Positions 19,881 to 29,821 of a stretch of DNA of 64,000 bases are shown here, in pieces. How positions within the stretch are numbered: the stretch's first letter is position 1; each line of letters begins with the position of its first letter. The notes beneath the pieces were generated by a model. The model ran no database searches, was not told where the DNA came from, and saw only the letters and a list, made by a program, of their open reading frames with translations. The DNA comes from Bacteroidia bacterium (GTDB taxonomy: Bacteria; Bacteroidota; Bacteroidia; Cytophagales; Cyclobacteriaceae): NCBI GenBank assembly GCA_030426345.1, contig JAUHYU010000007.1, positions 1-64,000 of the forward strand. The letters are read 5' to 3'. The position numbers and the translations under genes are program-made.

Positions 19881-22800
19881 ATGAATGAAATAAATGATAA
19901 GGGGATGTATGTTCCAAGTATGGAGCACGATGCCTGTGGTATTGGTTTCGTTGCAAACCTAAAAGGCAATAAATCCCATGAAATAGTACAAGACGCCGTA
20001 ACCATGCTGATGAACATGGAGCATCGTGGAGGCTGTGGATGTGAGCCTGACACAGGTGATGGAGCGGGAATCTTAATCCAAATGCCGCATGACTTCCTGC
20101 AAGAGGAATGTAACAAGCTCGGGTTTGAATTGCCTGCACCTGGCACTTATGGAGTGGGTATGATATTCTTTCCATCCGATAAGGAAGTGCGCGAAGAGTG
20201 TCGATTTATTTTAAATAAACATATAGGTGAGTTAGGGTTTGAATTATTGGGATACCGCGAAGTTCCAACAGATAATAGTGCTATTGGGGCAACGGCAAAA
20301 TCTTTGGAACCAAAAACAGAACAAGTTTTTATAAGGCATACTACCATTACCGATCCGAAAGAGTTGGAAAGGAAGATTTATGTTCTAAAAAAATATACTA
20401 TTCACTTTGTTGGGCATAACGTAGAACAGAATGATGGTAGTTTCTATTTCGTTTCGTTTTCACCAAAAACCATAACCTACAAAGGACAGTTGAGAACAGA
20501 TCAGCTTGCTTCTTACTATCCCGACCTTACTGATGAGCGGTTAACTTCAGCATTGGCATTGGTACATTCTCGGTTTTCTACCAATACATTCCCAAAATGG
20601 AAACTGGCTCAGCCGTTCAAGTTCATAGCCCATAATGGTGAGATCAATACGATTAGGGGAAATGTCAACTGGATGAGTTCAAAGGAATCCCTCATGGAAT
20701 CCAGTAATTTCAGTAAAGAGGATATTACAAGACTACTTCCAATTTGTGATGCCGAGCATTCAGATTCTGCCAATCTGGACAGTATGATCGAAATACTTTC
20801 TCTTGGCGGCAGATCACTTGCTCATTCTATCATGATGGTGATTCCAGAAGCTTGGCAAGAAAATAATTTAATGTCTGATGACAAAAGAGCCTTTTACGAA
20901 TACCATGCTTCTATTATGGAGCCATGGGATGGGCCTGCATCTATTTGTTTTACAGATGGAAGCATGGTAGGGGCCACACTCGATAGAAATGGCTTGCGAC
21001 CTTCAAGATATTGCCTGACATCCGATGATAAGTTAGTAATGGCTTCGGAGGCCGGAGCTTTGCCAGTAGATCAGTCCAAAGTAATTTTAAAAGGAAGGTT
21101 ACAGCCTGGCAAAATGTTCATTGCTGATTTAGATCAAGGAAGAATCATTAGTGATGAAGAATTGAAGAAGGATATTTGTAATCGCAAACCATACAGAGAA
21201 TGGCTAAATAAAAATCAAATACCAATTCGAAATTTACCAATAAAGGAAGATTACGAATTTACCTTCAATGGCGATACTCTAAAGCAAAGGCAAATAGCTC
21301 AGGGGTATACCAGCGAAGATTTGAAGGTGATTTTCCAACCAATGGTGGAAAAGAAAATTGAGCCAGTGGGTGCTATGGGACTAGATACACCGCTTGCAGT
21401 ACTTTCAGATCAAAGCCAGCACTTATCCAATTATTTCAAGCAACTTTTTGCTCAGGTTAGTAACCCGCCAATTGACCCAATAAGGGAAAGGTTGGTAATG
21501 TCACTCAATACCAGTTTTGGTAGCACAAAAAATATTCTGGACGAAACGCCAGAGCATTGTCGACAGATTTACATCGAACAGCCAATATTGAAAAATCGGC
21601 AGCTTGAAAAAATCCGTACCCTTGACAGCCCCTTTTTTAAGTCAAAAGTAATTGATATCACCTTTGATGCAACAGGTGAAAATGAAGTATTAGAAAAGGC
21701 AATAGACAAAATATGCTATAAGGCAGAAAATGCCGCAAGATATGGTATCAATGTCATTATACTGTCTGATAGAAAAATGAGCAAAAAAAGGGCTCCAATT
21801 CCATCATTGTTGGCTACCGGAGCTGTGCATCATCACTTGATTCGAAAAGGATTACGTGTGAGGTGTGGGATTGTCGTGGAGGCTGGAGATGTGAGAGAAA
21901 CACATCACTATGCAACGTTGATAGGATATGGAGCTAGCGCCATTAATCCGTACCTGGCATTTGAGTCACTGTATGATCTCAAACAAAAAAATGTCTTTAC
22001 AAAAGACATGGATAAGATCGAGATTTTTGATAATTATATACAGGCGATCAATTATGGGTTGTTAAAGATATTTTCTAAAATGGGAATATCTACCATACAG
22101 TCGTACCAAGGCGCACAGATTTTCGAGGCAGTAGGAATCCATCCTAAGGTGGTGGATAAATGTTTTTTCAGAACCGTATCCAGATTAAACGGACTTGGGT
22201 TTGATGAGATTGCCAAGGAAACATTGGTTCGTCACAAACTTGCATTTCCTGACAAGCCGCTTCCAGGACAAAGGTTGGAAGAGGGAGGTGTATATCAATG
22301 GAAGAGAAGAGGAGAATACCACCTCTTTAACCCAGAGACCATACACTTACTACAGCAAGCTACAAAAAAGGGTGATTATAGTATCTATAAGAAATATGCC
22401 GATAAGATCAATGATCAAACAAAAAAAGCGGCTACACTTAGAGGGTTGTTGCAATTTAAAAAGCGGAACTCTATTTCCTTGGAGGAAGTAGAGCCCAAAG
22501 AGAATATTTTTAAGCGGTTTGCTACCGGGGCGATGTCTTTTGGGTCTATATCCCATGAAGCACATTCCACACTGGCTATTGCCATGAACCGTATTGGAGG
22601 TAAAAGCAATAGTGGAGAAGGCGGGGAAGATGAAATCCGCTTCTTGAAAAAGGAAAACGGTGATTGGGAAAGATCTGCAATCAAGCAGGTAGCCTCTGGA
22701 CGCTTCGGAGTTACTAGCAACTATCTTACAAATGCATTGGAACTGCAAATAAAAATGGCTCAGGGCGCTAAGCCCGGAGAAGGGGGTCAATTACCAGGAC

Positions 22801-24398
22801 ATAAAGTAGATGATTGGATAGGAAGGGTAAGGCACTCAATTCCCGGCGTAGGCTTAATTTCGCCACCACCACATCACGATATATATTCAATTGAAGATTT
22901 AGCGCAGCTCATCCATGACTTGAAAAATGCCAACCGAGAGGCACGTGTAAACGTGAAGTTGGTATCGGAAGCAGGGATTGGGACAATTGCCGCTGGTGTG
23001 GCAAAAGCCAAGGCGGACGTGGTATTGGTGTCTGGTTACGATGGAGGAACAGGAGCATCTCCTATAAGTTCTATTAAACATGCAGGGTTGCCATGGGAGT
23101 TAGGGTTATCTGAAACACACCAGACATTAGTCAAAAATAAACTGCGAGACCGAATTGTTGTACAAACTGACGGCCAGATCAAAACGGGAAGGGATATTGC
23201 CTTTGCAGCGCTGTTGGGTGCAGAAGAATGGGGTGTAGCTACCGCAGCACTGGTTACCGAAGGATGTATTATGATGCGAAAGTGTCATTTGAATACCTGC
23301 CCTGTAGGCATCGCAACTCAGGATAAAGAGTTAAGGAGATTATTTACTGGGAAAGCCGAGCATGTTGTAAACCTATTTACATTTCTTGCCGAAGATTTAA
23401 GGGAAACTATGGCCGAACTTGGTTTTAGAACGGTTGATGAAATGATAGGCCAAGCGGATGTATTACAAATGAGACCGAATATTGAGCATTGGAAAATCAA
23501 AACATTGGATTTAAGCCGAGTCTGCTACAGAGAACCCGCTGATGATTCTACAGGCATTTATCAAACTACATTTCAAGACCATCAATTGGAATTGGCTTTG
23601 GACTGGAAATTACTCGATGCTGCTCAGCCTGCACTTAAGGAAGGCAAATCTGTTAAGACAGAAGTGGATATTATCAATATCAACAGATCTGTGGGAGCCA
23701 TCCTTTCCAACGAAATATCTAAAGTATATGGAAGCAAGGGACTTCCTGATGGAACAATAGATGTAAAATTAAGAGGTTCTGCTGGGCAGAGTTTTGGTGT
23801 ATTTGGCACCAAAGGCATTCGCTTTGAGCTAGAAGGTGAAGCAAATGACTACTTCGGAAAAGGCTTGTCTGGGGCGCAACTGATAGTGTATCCGGATCGC
23901 TCCATTGGCTATGTGCCAGAAAATAATATTATCATTGGAAACGTAGCCTTTTATGGAGCTACTTCAGGAGAAGCCTACATCCGAGGTCAAGCAGGGGAAC
24001 GGTTTTGTGTGCGAAACTCTGGAGTGAAGGCTGTGGTAGAAGGTGTGGGAGACCACGGATGTGAGTACATGACAGGTGGTATTGCTGTTATTCTGGGAGA
24101 AACTGGGAGAAACTTTGCTGCAGGGATGAGTGGTGGAACGGCATATGTGTATAATAAGTCAGGTAAGTTCGATGATTATTGTAATCGAGAATTGGTAGAT
24201 TTTGATGAGATGGAATACGATGATATTACCACGCTCAAAGAACTGATCAATAACCATTATAACTACACAAAGAGTACTGTGGCCAAGGCAATTTTGGAAG
24301 ATTGGGATCAATCACTTTCGAAATTTATCAAAGTGATGCCAAGGGATTATAAGCGTGTACTTTTGGCGAAAAAACAAGAATTAGAAGAAGCTATTTAA
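19881..24398 (+). CDS. gltB: Glutamate synthase (NADPH) large subunit
   Basis: Transfers the amide nitrogen of glutamine to 2-oxoglutarate. From 19881 it is 1,505 residues. The amidotransferase nucleophile is Cys19 in EHDACGIGFVANLKG, so the first 18 residues are a propeptide. The amidotransferase domain reaches about residue 420. A central domain and the FMN/synthase domain follow (FATGAMSFGSISHEAH, GEGGEDEIRF, VSGYDGGTGASPISSIKHAG). The 3Fe-4S cysteines are in MMRKCHLNTCPVGIATQ. The C-terminal beta-helix ends near 24300. ATGs at 19809 and 19845 are possible earlier starts, but would lengthen the propeptide. gltD begins eight bases later. Confidence 0.96.
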   Translation: MNEINDKGMYVPSMEHDACGIGFVANLKGNKSHEIVQDAVTMLMNMEHRGGCGCEPDTGDGAGILIQMPHDFLQEECNKLGFELPAPGTYGVGMIFFPSDKEVREECRFILNKHIGELGFELLGYREVPTDNSAIGATAKSLEPKTEQVFIRHTTITDPKELERKIYVLKKYTIHFVGHNVEQNDGSFYFVSFSPKTITYKGQLRTDQLASYYPDLTDERLTSALALVHSRFSTNTFPKWKLAQPFKFIAHNGEINTIRGNVNWMSSKESLMESSNFSKEDITRLLPICDAEHSDSANLDSMIEILSLGGRSLAHSIMMVIPEAWQENNLMSDDKRAFYEYHASIMEPWDGPASICFTDGSMVGATLDRNGLRPSRYCLTSDDKLVMASEAGALPVDQSKVILKGRLQPGKMFIADLDQGRIISDEELKKDICNRKPYREWLNKNQIPIRNLPIKEDYEFTFNGDTLKQRQIAQGYTSEDLKVIFQPMVEKKIEPVGAMGLDTPLAVLSDQSQHLSNYFKQLFAQVSNPPIDPIRERLVMSLNTSFGSTKNILDETPEHCRQIYIEQPILKNRQLEKIRTLDSPFFKSKVIDITFDATGENEVLEKAIDKICYKAENAARYGINVIILSDRKMSKKRAPIPSLLATGAVHHHLIRKGLRVRCGIVVEAGDVRETHHYATLIGYGASAINPYLAFESLYDLKQKNVFTKDMDKIEIFDNYIQAINYGLLKIFSKMGISTIQSYQGAQIFEAVGIHPKVVDKCFFRTVSRLNGLGFDEIAKETLVRHKLAFPDKPLPGQRLEEGGVYQWKRRGEYHLFNPETIHLLQQATKKGDYSIYKKYADKINDQTKKAATLRGLLQFKKRNSISLEEVEPKENIFKRFATGAMSFGSISHEAHSTLAIAMNRIGGKSNSGEGGEDEIRFLKKENGDWERSAIKQVASGRFGVTSNYLTNALELQIKMAQGAKPGEGGQLPGHKVDDWIGRVRHSIPGVGLISPPPHHDIYSIEDLAQLIHDLKNANREARVNVKLVSEAGIGTIAAGVAKAKADVVLVSGYDGGTGASPISSIKHAGLPWELGLSETHQTLVKNKLRDRIVVQTDGQIKTGRDIAFAALLGAEEWGVATAALVTEGCIMMRKCHLNTCPVGIATQDKELRRLFTGKAEHVVNLFTFLAEDLRETMAELGFRTVDEMIGQADVLQMRPNIEHWKIKTLDLSRVCYREPADDSTGIYQTTFQDHQLELALDWKLLDAAQPALKEGKSVKTEVDIININRSVGAILSNEISKVYGSKGLPDGTIDVKLRGSAGQSFGVFGTKGIRFELEGEANDYFGKGLSGAQLIVYPDRSIGYVPENNIIIGNVAFYGATSGEAYIRGQAGERFCVRNSGVKAVVEGVGDHGCEYMTGGIAVILGETGRNFAAGMSGGTAYVYNKSGKFDDYCNRELVDFDEMEYDDITTLKELINNHYNYTKSTVAKAILEDWDQSLSKFIKVMPRDYKRVLLAKKQELEEAI

Positions 24399-24406
24399 TT
24401 ATATCA

Positions 24407-25876
24407 ATGGGGAAGATAACCGGATTTTTAGAATTTGATAGGGAGTTACCGGATAAAAGGGATCCCAAAACCAGGATTAACGACTATAAGGAATTGTATC
24501 TTGATTTTGATGATAAAAAAACACAAAACCAAGCTGCACGCTGCATGGACTGCGGTGTCCCCTTTTGCCATACTGGATGTCCTTTGGGAAACGTCATCCC
24601 GGATTTCAATGATGCTGTATACCATGAAGATTGGGGGTTGGCTTACGATATTTTGCGAAGTACAAATAACTTTCCTGAGTTTACCGGAAGGATTTGTCCG
24701 GCACCATGCGAGTCAGCTTGTGTTTTAGGCATTAACAAACCACCGGTTGCTATAGAACATATTGAGAAAATGATCATTGAAAAGGCATATAGCCTTGGTT
24801 TGGTCAAACCGGAAATTCCAAAACACAGAACTGGTAAGAAAGTAGCAATCGTTGGTTCAGGCCCTGCCGGTCTTGCGGCAGCAGCACAAGCAAATAAAGC
24901 AGGACATACGGTAATCGTATTTGAAAGGTCTGATAGGATTGGAGGCTTGATTCGCTATGGGATACCTGATTTTAAATTGGAAAAACATGTGATCGACAGA
25001 AAGCTTGAGATCATGGAAGCAGAAGGCATCACATTCAAAACCAACGTAAATATTGGGGTGGATATGCCATTTGAGGCTCTGATCAATGATGTAGATGCAG
25101 TTATACTATGCGGTGGATCGACAAAACCACGCGATTTGAATATTCACGGAAGGGAAGCAAAAGGCATTCATTTTGCCATGGACTTCCTTACACAACAGAA
25201 CAAGCGTGTTGCGGGAGATACCGTTCCTTCTGATATTACGATATCTGCAGAAGGAAAGCATGTTATCGTAATAGGGGGAGGAGATACAGGGTCTGACTGT
25301 GTCGGAACATCAAATAGGCAGAAAGCCAAGTCTGTCACTCAGATTGAGTTGCTTTCACAACCCCCATTGGATAGATCTGAAAAAGATCCATGGCCAAATT
25401 ATCCAATGATTTTGAGAACATCGACCTCTCATGAAGAGGGAGTAGATCGGGCATGGTCTATCCTAACAAAGGAATTTATTTCTGATGAAGATGGAAATGT
25501 AAAAGCCCTGCGGATCATAGATATAAAATGGGAAATTGGCTATACGGGCAAACCGGAATTTAAAGAAATAGAGGGGACGGAGAGAGATCTTCCTTGTGAT
25601 CTTGCACTCTTGGCCATTGGGTTCGTGCACGGCGAAACAGAGAAATTTAGAGAGAAAACAGATTTGGAGTTAGATACACGAGGCAATGTGAATGCCGATG
25701 ACTACCAAACAAATATTGAAAATGTATTTGCCGCAGGAGATATGCGACGTGGTCAATCCTTAGTAGTTTGGGCCATCTCTGAAGGCCGGGAAGCGGCCAG
25801 GGCTGCTGATAAATATCTAATGGGCGAGAGCATGTTAGAGGCAAAAGACGACTCTCTGCTCAACGTCAATAATTAG
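24407..25876 (+). CDS. gltD: Glutamate synthase small subunit
   Basis: A 489-residue flavoprotein that feeds electrons from NADPH to GltB. The N-terminal Fe-S region has CMDCGVPFCHTGCPLGNVIP and GRICPAPCESACVL. The FAD-binding VAIVGSGPAGLAAAAQA (about residue 146) and the NADPH-binding HVIVIGGGDTGSDCVG (about residue 285) are intact. The C-terminal NVFAAGDMRRGQSLVVWAI is the second FAD motif. It forms an operon with gltB and is followed by a palindromic terminator. Confidence 0.96.
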   Translation: MGKITGFLEFDRELPDKRDPKTRINDYKELYLDFDDKKTQNQAARCMDCGVPFCHTGCPLGNVIPDFNDAVYHEDWGLAYDILRSTNNFPEFTGRICPAPCESACVLGINKPPVAIEHIEKMIIEKAYSLGLVKPEIPKHRTGKKVAIVGSGPAGLAAAAQANKAGHTVIVFERSDRIGGLIRYGIPDFKLEKHVIDRKLEIMEAEGITFKTNVNIGVDMPFEALINDVDAVILCGGSTKPRDLNIHGREAKGIHFAMDFLTQQNKRVAGDTVPSDITISAEGKHVIVIGGGDTGSDCVGTSNRQKAKSVTQIELLSQPPLDRSEKDPWPNYPMILRTSTSHEEGVDRAWSILTKEFISDEDGNVKALRIIDIKWEIGYTGKPEFKEIEGTERDLPCDLALLAIGFVHGETEKFREKTDLELDTRGNVNADDYQTNIENVFAAGDMRRGQSLVVWAISEGREAARAADKYLMGESMLEAKDDSLLNVNN

Positions 25877-25896
25877 AAGACATATATTTAGATGTA

Positions 25897-25932
25897 AAAA
25901 GCCCTTAGAATCCATGGATTCTAAGGGCTTTT
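25897..25932. terminator. 36-base perfect palindrome after gltD
   Basis: The palindrome has half-site AAAAGCCCTTAGAATCCA and its exact complement, centred on CCATGG with no loop. It begins 20 bases after gltD and ends in CTTTT, so it can terminate gltBD. On the other strand it also ends in T residues. Part of its sequence recurs near 28527 and 41115. Confidence 0.8.
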
Positions 25933-26155
25933 CAGCTTTTAGATTATGATAAGATTCTATGAAAATATGTTCATACATCCAAAATGTGCTGACGACGAAG
26001 CCTATAAATACCATGTCGAGCTACATCATTTCAAATGTTCCAAAATCCATCGAATGGCATCAATCAATGCCTCTCTCTTGGTTACCGCGAGTCACTGAAA
26101 ATAGTTGATAAGAGGCGATGCAGGTTAGTTCTTATTTGGTGCTTGTGAGACTGTG

Positions 26156-26527
26156 TTAAGGTAAAACGAACAGTGATAGGTACTTATCATCAATTTGATT
26201 GCCGCGCCAGACTAGTTCCGAGCAACATTGATGTTCCAAATAATCTGCAATATTAAATTTTACTGTATCCCTTTCGAATGAAATAGGATAAAAAATGGCA
26301 GAGCTCACTAGGTTTGAATACTGGAAATAAACGTCTCCCTTCCACCTAGTTTTAACCCATACCCCGTAGGCCAACATTGAACTTGCGTCTTGGCTAACAT
26401 AGTCTTCATCGAATTGTATTTTTTCCTCCAGCCAATTTGGAAGTTCGGTTGTTGTCATGGGCTCATCTTCCTGACATGAAGTCAAGGAAAGGATTGACAA
26501 GGCGAATAATATGAACAGCTTTTTCAT
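26156..26527 (-). CDS. Small lipoprotein, function unknown
   Basis: 123 residues. MKKLFILFALSILSLTSCQE is a lipoprotein signal with lipobox LTSC (Cys18). The mature part is rich in aromatic residues and Asp/Glu and has a Cys-Cys pair (EHQCCSELVW), which I do not recognise. The region between gltD's terminator and its stop (25933-26155) holds no convincing gene. It is transcribed away from pepF's end, with no operon partner. Confidence 0.75.
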   Translation of the reverse strand: MKKLFILFALSILSLTSCQEDEPMTTTELPNWLEEKIQFDEDYVSQDASSMLAYGVWVKTRWKGDVYFQYSNLVSSAIFYPISFERDTVKFNIADYLEHQCCSELVWRGNQIDDKYLSLFVLP

Positions 26528-26746
26528 CGTGGTAAAATGAACTGATATTATTAAATTAACTCAATATATAAAACTGACAATCGGATACACCAAAAAGTTG
26601 TAATCGCTTGATAAGTTAAAATAATTTTTTCAGAAATTTCAATATCAAACCCTCAATTCGATTGTATTTTTTTGATCTGAGATATATCGTTTTAGTCAAG
26701 GTCTTAAACAATTTCCTTCGACTATTTTACACATAAAATCAGCATT

Positions 26747-28465
26747 CTACAACTTCCCTAACTCGGCCCTCACAAAGGAAATTAGCTCACCGATATACTC
26801 ACGGCTAAAATTGAATTCGATATTGGCTGCTTTATAAATCTCTGGGATAGAAGCCGTGTAACCAAGCTTCAGAGCTGCCAAATATCCATCCAATCCTGCT
26901 TTTGGGTCTTCCTTAAATTTCTTCCAAACAGCAATGGCCCCGAGCTGGGCAAATCCATATTCTATATAATAAAAAGGCACCTCAAACAAGTGTAATTGTT
27001 TTTGCCAAACATAATCCCTAAACTTTTCCAGCCCACTCCAGTCTGTAACGGAATCAGAAAAATCATCTAAAATTCCATTCCACTTGGCTGTTCTTTCTTC
27101 AATGGAATGGCCGGGGTTTTCATAGATCCAATGCTGGAATTTGTCAATGGTGGCAACCCAGGGAAGGGTTTCTATGATTTGCTGCAAATGCTCTTTCTTG
27201 GCACGTTTCAGCTCCGTTTCATTATCAAAGAAAACATCCCAATGATCCATCGAAATCAACTCCATCGACATGCTGGCCAATTCTGCCACCTCGGAAGGTG
27301 TATGTCTGAAATCCGCCAGTTCCAGGTCTTTGGTCAGAATAGAATGCACTGCATGGCCACCTTCATGCAATATCGTGACCATGTCGCGCAGGGTGCTTGT
27401 GGCGTTCATAAAAATAAATGGGATACCAGTCTCAGAGAGTGGATAGTTGTATCCACCCGGTGCTTTGCCAACCCTTGATTCCAAATCTAAGTGCTGGATA
27501 TCTCGCATGGTTTTGATACAGTTTCCAAGAAATGGATCAAGCTTGTCAAAGCAAGCAATGGTTTTTTCAACCAGTTCATCTGTATTTTTAAAAGGGACTA
27601 AAGGTTTGTTTCCAGATGGATCAACGGCTTTATCCCATGGTTTTAAGGCACTTATATTCAGTTTTGATTTTCTATCCGCAGCAAGCTCGTTCAATATCGG
27701 GGCAATTTCCTTTTGAGTCGATTCATGGAAATCAAAGCAATCTTGAGGCGTGTAATCGAAGCGACCCATCGCTGTAAACATATAATCACGAAAATTATTG
27801 AAGTCCGCATTTTTAGCTACTTGATCCCGCAATGAAATCAATTTATTGAACAACTCGTCCAGCTTGTCCTTATCTTCAAACCGACGCTTAGAAATCAGCA
27901 TATAGGTATTTTCCCGTATACTTCGATCAGTAGATTCCAATCTCGTAGCTGCCTGTTGCAAGGTCATTTCCTTGCCATCGATCATCACGAGCATGGCTCC
28001 GGAAATAGCTCCAAACTCCTTAGAATTGGTTTGAATCTCTGTTTTTAAAGGAATATTCTTTTCCCTGAAAATGTTGAAATCCTTCTCAATATTTCTGAAA
28101 AGCTGCTGAAAGGCCGTTTCGTCAATCTCATTTTTGTATGGAGATTTGATGGTTTTTTCGTTGAGTTGATGACTCACGGGAGCGATCTTTGGAGCGATCT
28201 CCGTAACAAAATATGTATATGCTTCCTGATGCGCTTTGTTGGTCGTATCGCACGTCATGCGAATGTATCTCCAGCCGGCATTTTCAGAGATCACTGATTC
28301 CAATTCCGATCGGTCACGCAACCAATTTCTAAACGATGCCACGTCACTTATTTCTGCATCGAGCAACTTTTGAAAATAAGGCTCAATTACTTCCCAACTA
28401 TCGGGCACGAATGATTCTGAAACAAAATCTCTCTTTTTTCTTTCTGTAGATATGTTTTGATGCAT
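26747..28465 (-). CDS. pepF: M3-family oligoendopeptidase (PepF-like)
   Basis: A zinc peptidase of 572 residues that degrades short peptides in the cytoplasm. The zinc site HEGGHAVHS (HExxH, two-residue variation HEGGH) is near residue 370, followed by the Glu helix EVAELASMSMELISM that supplies the third ligand. The N-terminal helical half and the YNYPLSETGIPFIFMNATST strand match M3 proteins. The ATG at 28465 is preferred to 28504, because a TATATTTG -7 box (28486-28493) lies between them. Confidence 0.93.
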   Translation of the reverse strand: MHQNISTERKKRDFVSESFVPDSWEVIEPYFQKLLDAEISDVASFRNWLRDRSELESVISENAGWRYIRMTCDTTNKAHQEAYTYFVTEIAPKIAPVSHQLNEKTIKSPYKNEIDETAFQQLFRNIEKDFNIFREKNIPLKTEIQTNSKEFGAISGAMLVMIDGKEMTLQQAATRLESTDRSIRENTYMLISKRRFEDKDKLDELFNKLISLRDQVAKNADFNNFRDYMFTAMGRFDYTPQDCFDFHESTQKEIAPILNELAADRKSKLNISALKPWDKAVDPSGNKPLVPFKNTDELVEKTIACFDKLDPFLGNCIKTMRDIQHLDLESRVGKAPGGYNYPLSETGIPFIFMNATSTLRDMVTILHEGGHAVHSILTKDLELADFRHTPSEVAELASMSMELISMDHWDVFFDNETELKRAKKEHLQQIIETLPWVATIDKFQHWIYENPGHSIEERTAKWNGILDDFSDSVTDWSGLEKFRDYVWQKQLHLFEVPFYYIEYGFAQLGAIAVWKKFKEDPKAGLDGYLAALKLGYTASIPEIYKAANIEFNFSREYIGELISFVRAELGKL

Positions 28466-28485
28466 TTTTGTGGTATTAGAAAATT

Positions 28486-28493
28486 CAAATATA
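28486..28493 (-). promoter_or_regulatory. pepF -7 box
   Basis: On the minus strand TATATTTG matches TAnnTTTG, 20 bases before the 28465 start. It supports the shorter pepF start. No clear -33 element is seen. Confidence 0.45.
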
Positions 28494-28526
28494 ATGTGCC
28501 TCAACTTTAGCCGGGGAATGTAATTT

Positions 28527-28547
28527 CATGGATTTTAAGGGCTTTTT
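28527..28547. repeat. Partial copy of the CCATGG-centred repeat
   Basis: CATGGATTTTAAGGGCTTTTT lies immediately after the reductase stop. It matches the right half of the palindrome after gltD (ATGGATTCTAAGGGCTTTT) except for one base. The left half is missing. A further copy lies at 41115-41134. Confidence 0.55.
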
Positions 28548-28548
28548 A

Positions 28549-29640
28549 CTACCCAACTTCGATCTTGACCCCGGGACCTGCAGGGTGCGAAACACAATTG
28601 AGGATGTAGCCTTCTTCTTTCTCCTCTTCGCTCAGCCCTTCGTCTTCATTCATGTCCACCTTTCCTTCCAGAAGCTTTCCGCGGCAAGCGGTACAAAACC
28701 CACTTTGGCAGGAAAACGGCATGTCAAGGCCTTGGTCCAACGCGGCATCTAGGATCGATTTTTTGGCAGGAACATGTACCGTATGACTTTCGCCATCGAG
28801 AATCATTTCCACATCAAAGGCTGTTTCATCTGTGATTTTGGCAGTAGCATTGGCCTCGCCGGAATAAAAACTTTCCTTGTGGATATTGTGCTCAGGAGCC
28901 TTCAACTCAATGAGAACATCATGCACTATTTGCATAAATCCTGTCGGGCCACATAGGAAATATTCTGCCAATTCCATATTTTTTATACCTGCGACTTCTA
29001 AAGCTTCATGGATTTTTGAGGCATTTATCCTACCCTTTTGACCCTTCCACTCTGTGGTTGGCTGAGAGAGTAAATCAACTTGAATAAACCGATCGACATA
29101 TTTACTTTTAATGTCAGCCAGTTCCTTTTGGAAAATAATTGAGCTTTCGTTTCTGTTTTGGTACACAAGCGTAATATCGCTTTCAGTTTCTACAGCAAAA
29201 ATCGACTTGATGATCGACATGATTGGCGTAATACCGCTACCGGCTGCAAACAGTAAATATTTTTTCTTTTGATCCGCGCTCGGTTTGGCCACAAAATGTC
29301 CGGCGGCCTCCATCACCTCGAAAGTATCACCAGCTTTCATGTGGTCATTAAGGTAATTAGATACGATGCCAGATTCAACTCTCTTAACAGTGATAGCAGG
29401 ATTTTCATCTGAATAGGGCGAAGTACAGAGTGAGTAAGACCTTCTGACCTCTTTGTTGTCGATCGGTAAGATCAAGGTCAGAAATTGGCCTGGCTGATAG
29501 TGAAACGGACGATCAGGTTTTTCAAAAACCAAAGTGTTTGTATCGCCGGTTTCTTTTCGTACTTCCTTTATTTTCAATTCAAAATACCTGTTTGAATTAG
29601 CGTGCTTGCCTTTATTTTTCTTTTTTAAGAATTTGAACAT
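28549..29640 (-). CDS. Ferredoxin-NADP reductase-like flavoprotein with C-terminal 2Fe-2S domain (PaaE-like)
   Basis: A 363-residue reductase with three parts. The FAD domain (RRSYSLCTSP) is at about residues 20-125. The NAD(P) domain is at about 125-250 (LLFAAGSGITPIMSIIKS). The plant-type ferredoxin domain is at 275-363, with cysteines in CQSGFCTACRGK and ILNCVSHP. Such proteins pass electrons from NAD(P)H to an oxygenase or desaturase (the PaaE role in phenylacetyl-CoA epoxidase, or a fatty-acid desaturase). No oxygenase is adjacent, so the partner is unknown. The start at 29640 is chosen because upstream residues do not match the family. Confidence 0.9.
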   Translation of the reverse strand: MFKFLKKKNKGKHANSNRYFELKIKEVRKETGDTNTLVFEKPDRPFHYQPGQFLTLILPIDNKEVRRSYSLCTSPYSDENPAITVKRVESGIVSNYLNDHMKAGDTFEVMEAAGHFVAKPSADQKKKYLLFAAGSGITPIMSIIKSIFAVETESDITLVYQNRNESSIIFQKELADIKSKYVDRFIQVDLLSQPTTEWKGQKGRINASKIHEALEVAGIKNMELAEYFLCGPTGFMQIVHDVLIELKAPEHNIHKESFYSGEANATAKITDETAFDVEMILDGESHTVHVPAKKSILDAALDQGLDMPFSCQSGFCTACRGKLLEGKVDMNEDEGLSEEEKEEGYILNCVSHPAGPGVKIEVG

Positions 29641-29788
29641 GAAGTCTATAGTTTTTAAAAAATCAGCAATTCTTCCTTTAAATCCAATACCAAAATTGCC
29701 CGAGCGCAAAGGTAAAACAAAACCCATTACCATGAAAAAAAGAGGGATTTATTCGCTACGCTTCTGTGGAAATGCCTTGTCTTCTTTG

Positions 29789-29796
29789 TACTTTTG
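29789..29796 (+). promoter_or_regulatory. purB -7 box
   Basis: TACTTTTG matches TAnnTTTG, 26 bases before the purB ATG. This placement argues against the much longer upstream reading frame. Confidence 0.45.
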
Positions 29797-29821
29797 CAAC
29801 TTATTTTTGAATAGAAAATCC

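Noticed and set aside
26026-26091. Short minus-strand frame ending ALIDAIRWILEHLK
   Set aside because: It looks coding-like for about 20 codons but has an in-frame stop just upstream and no start. Too short to call a gene; possibly a remnant.
29534-29821. Upstream extension of purB
   Set aside because: It overlaps the reductase gene on the other strand, and the -7 box at 29789 lies inside it; residues are not family-like.
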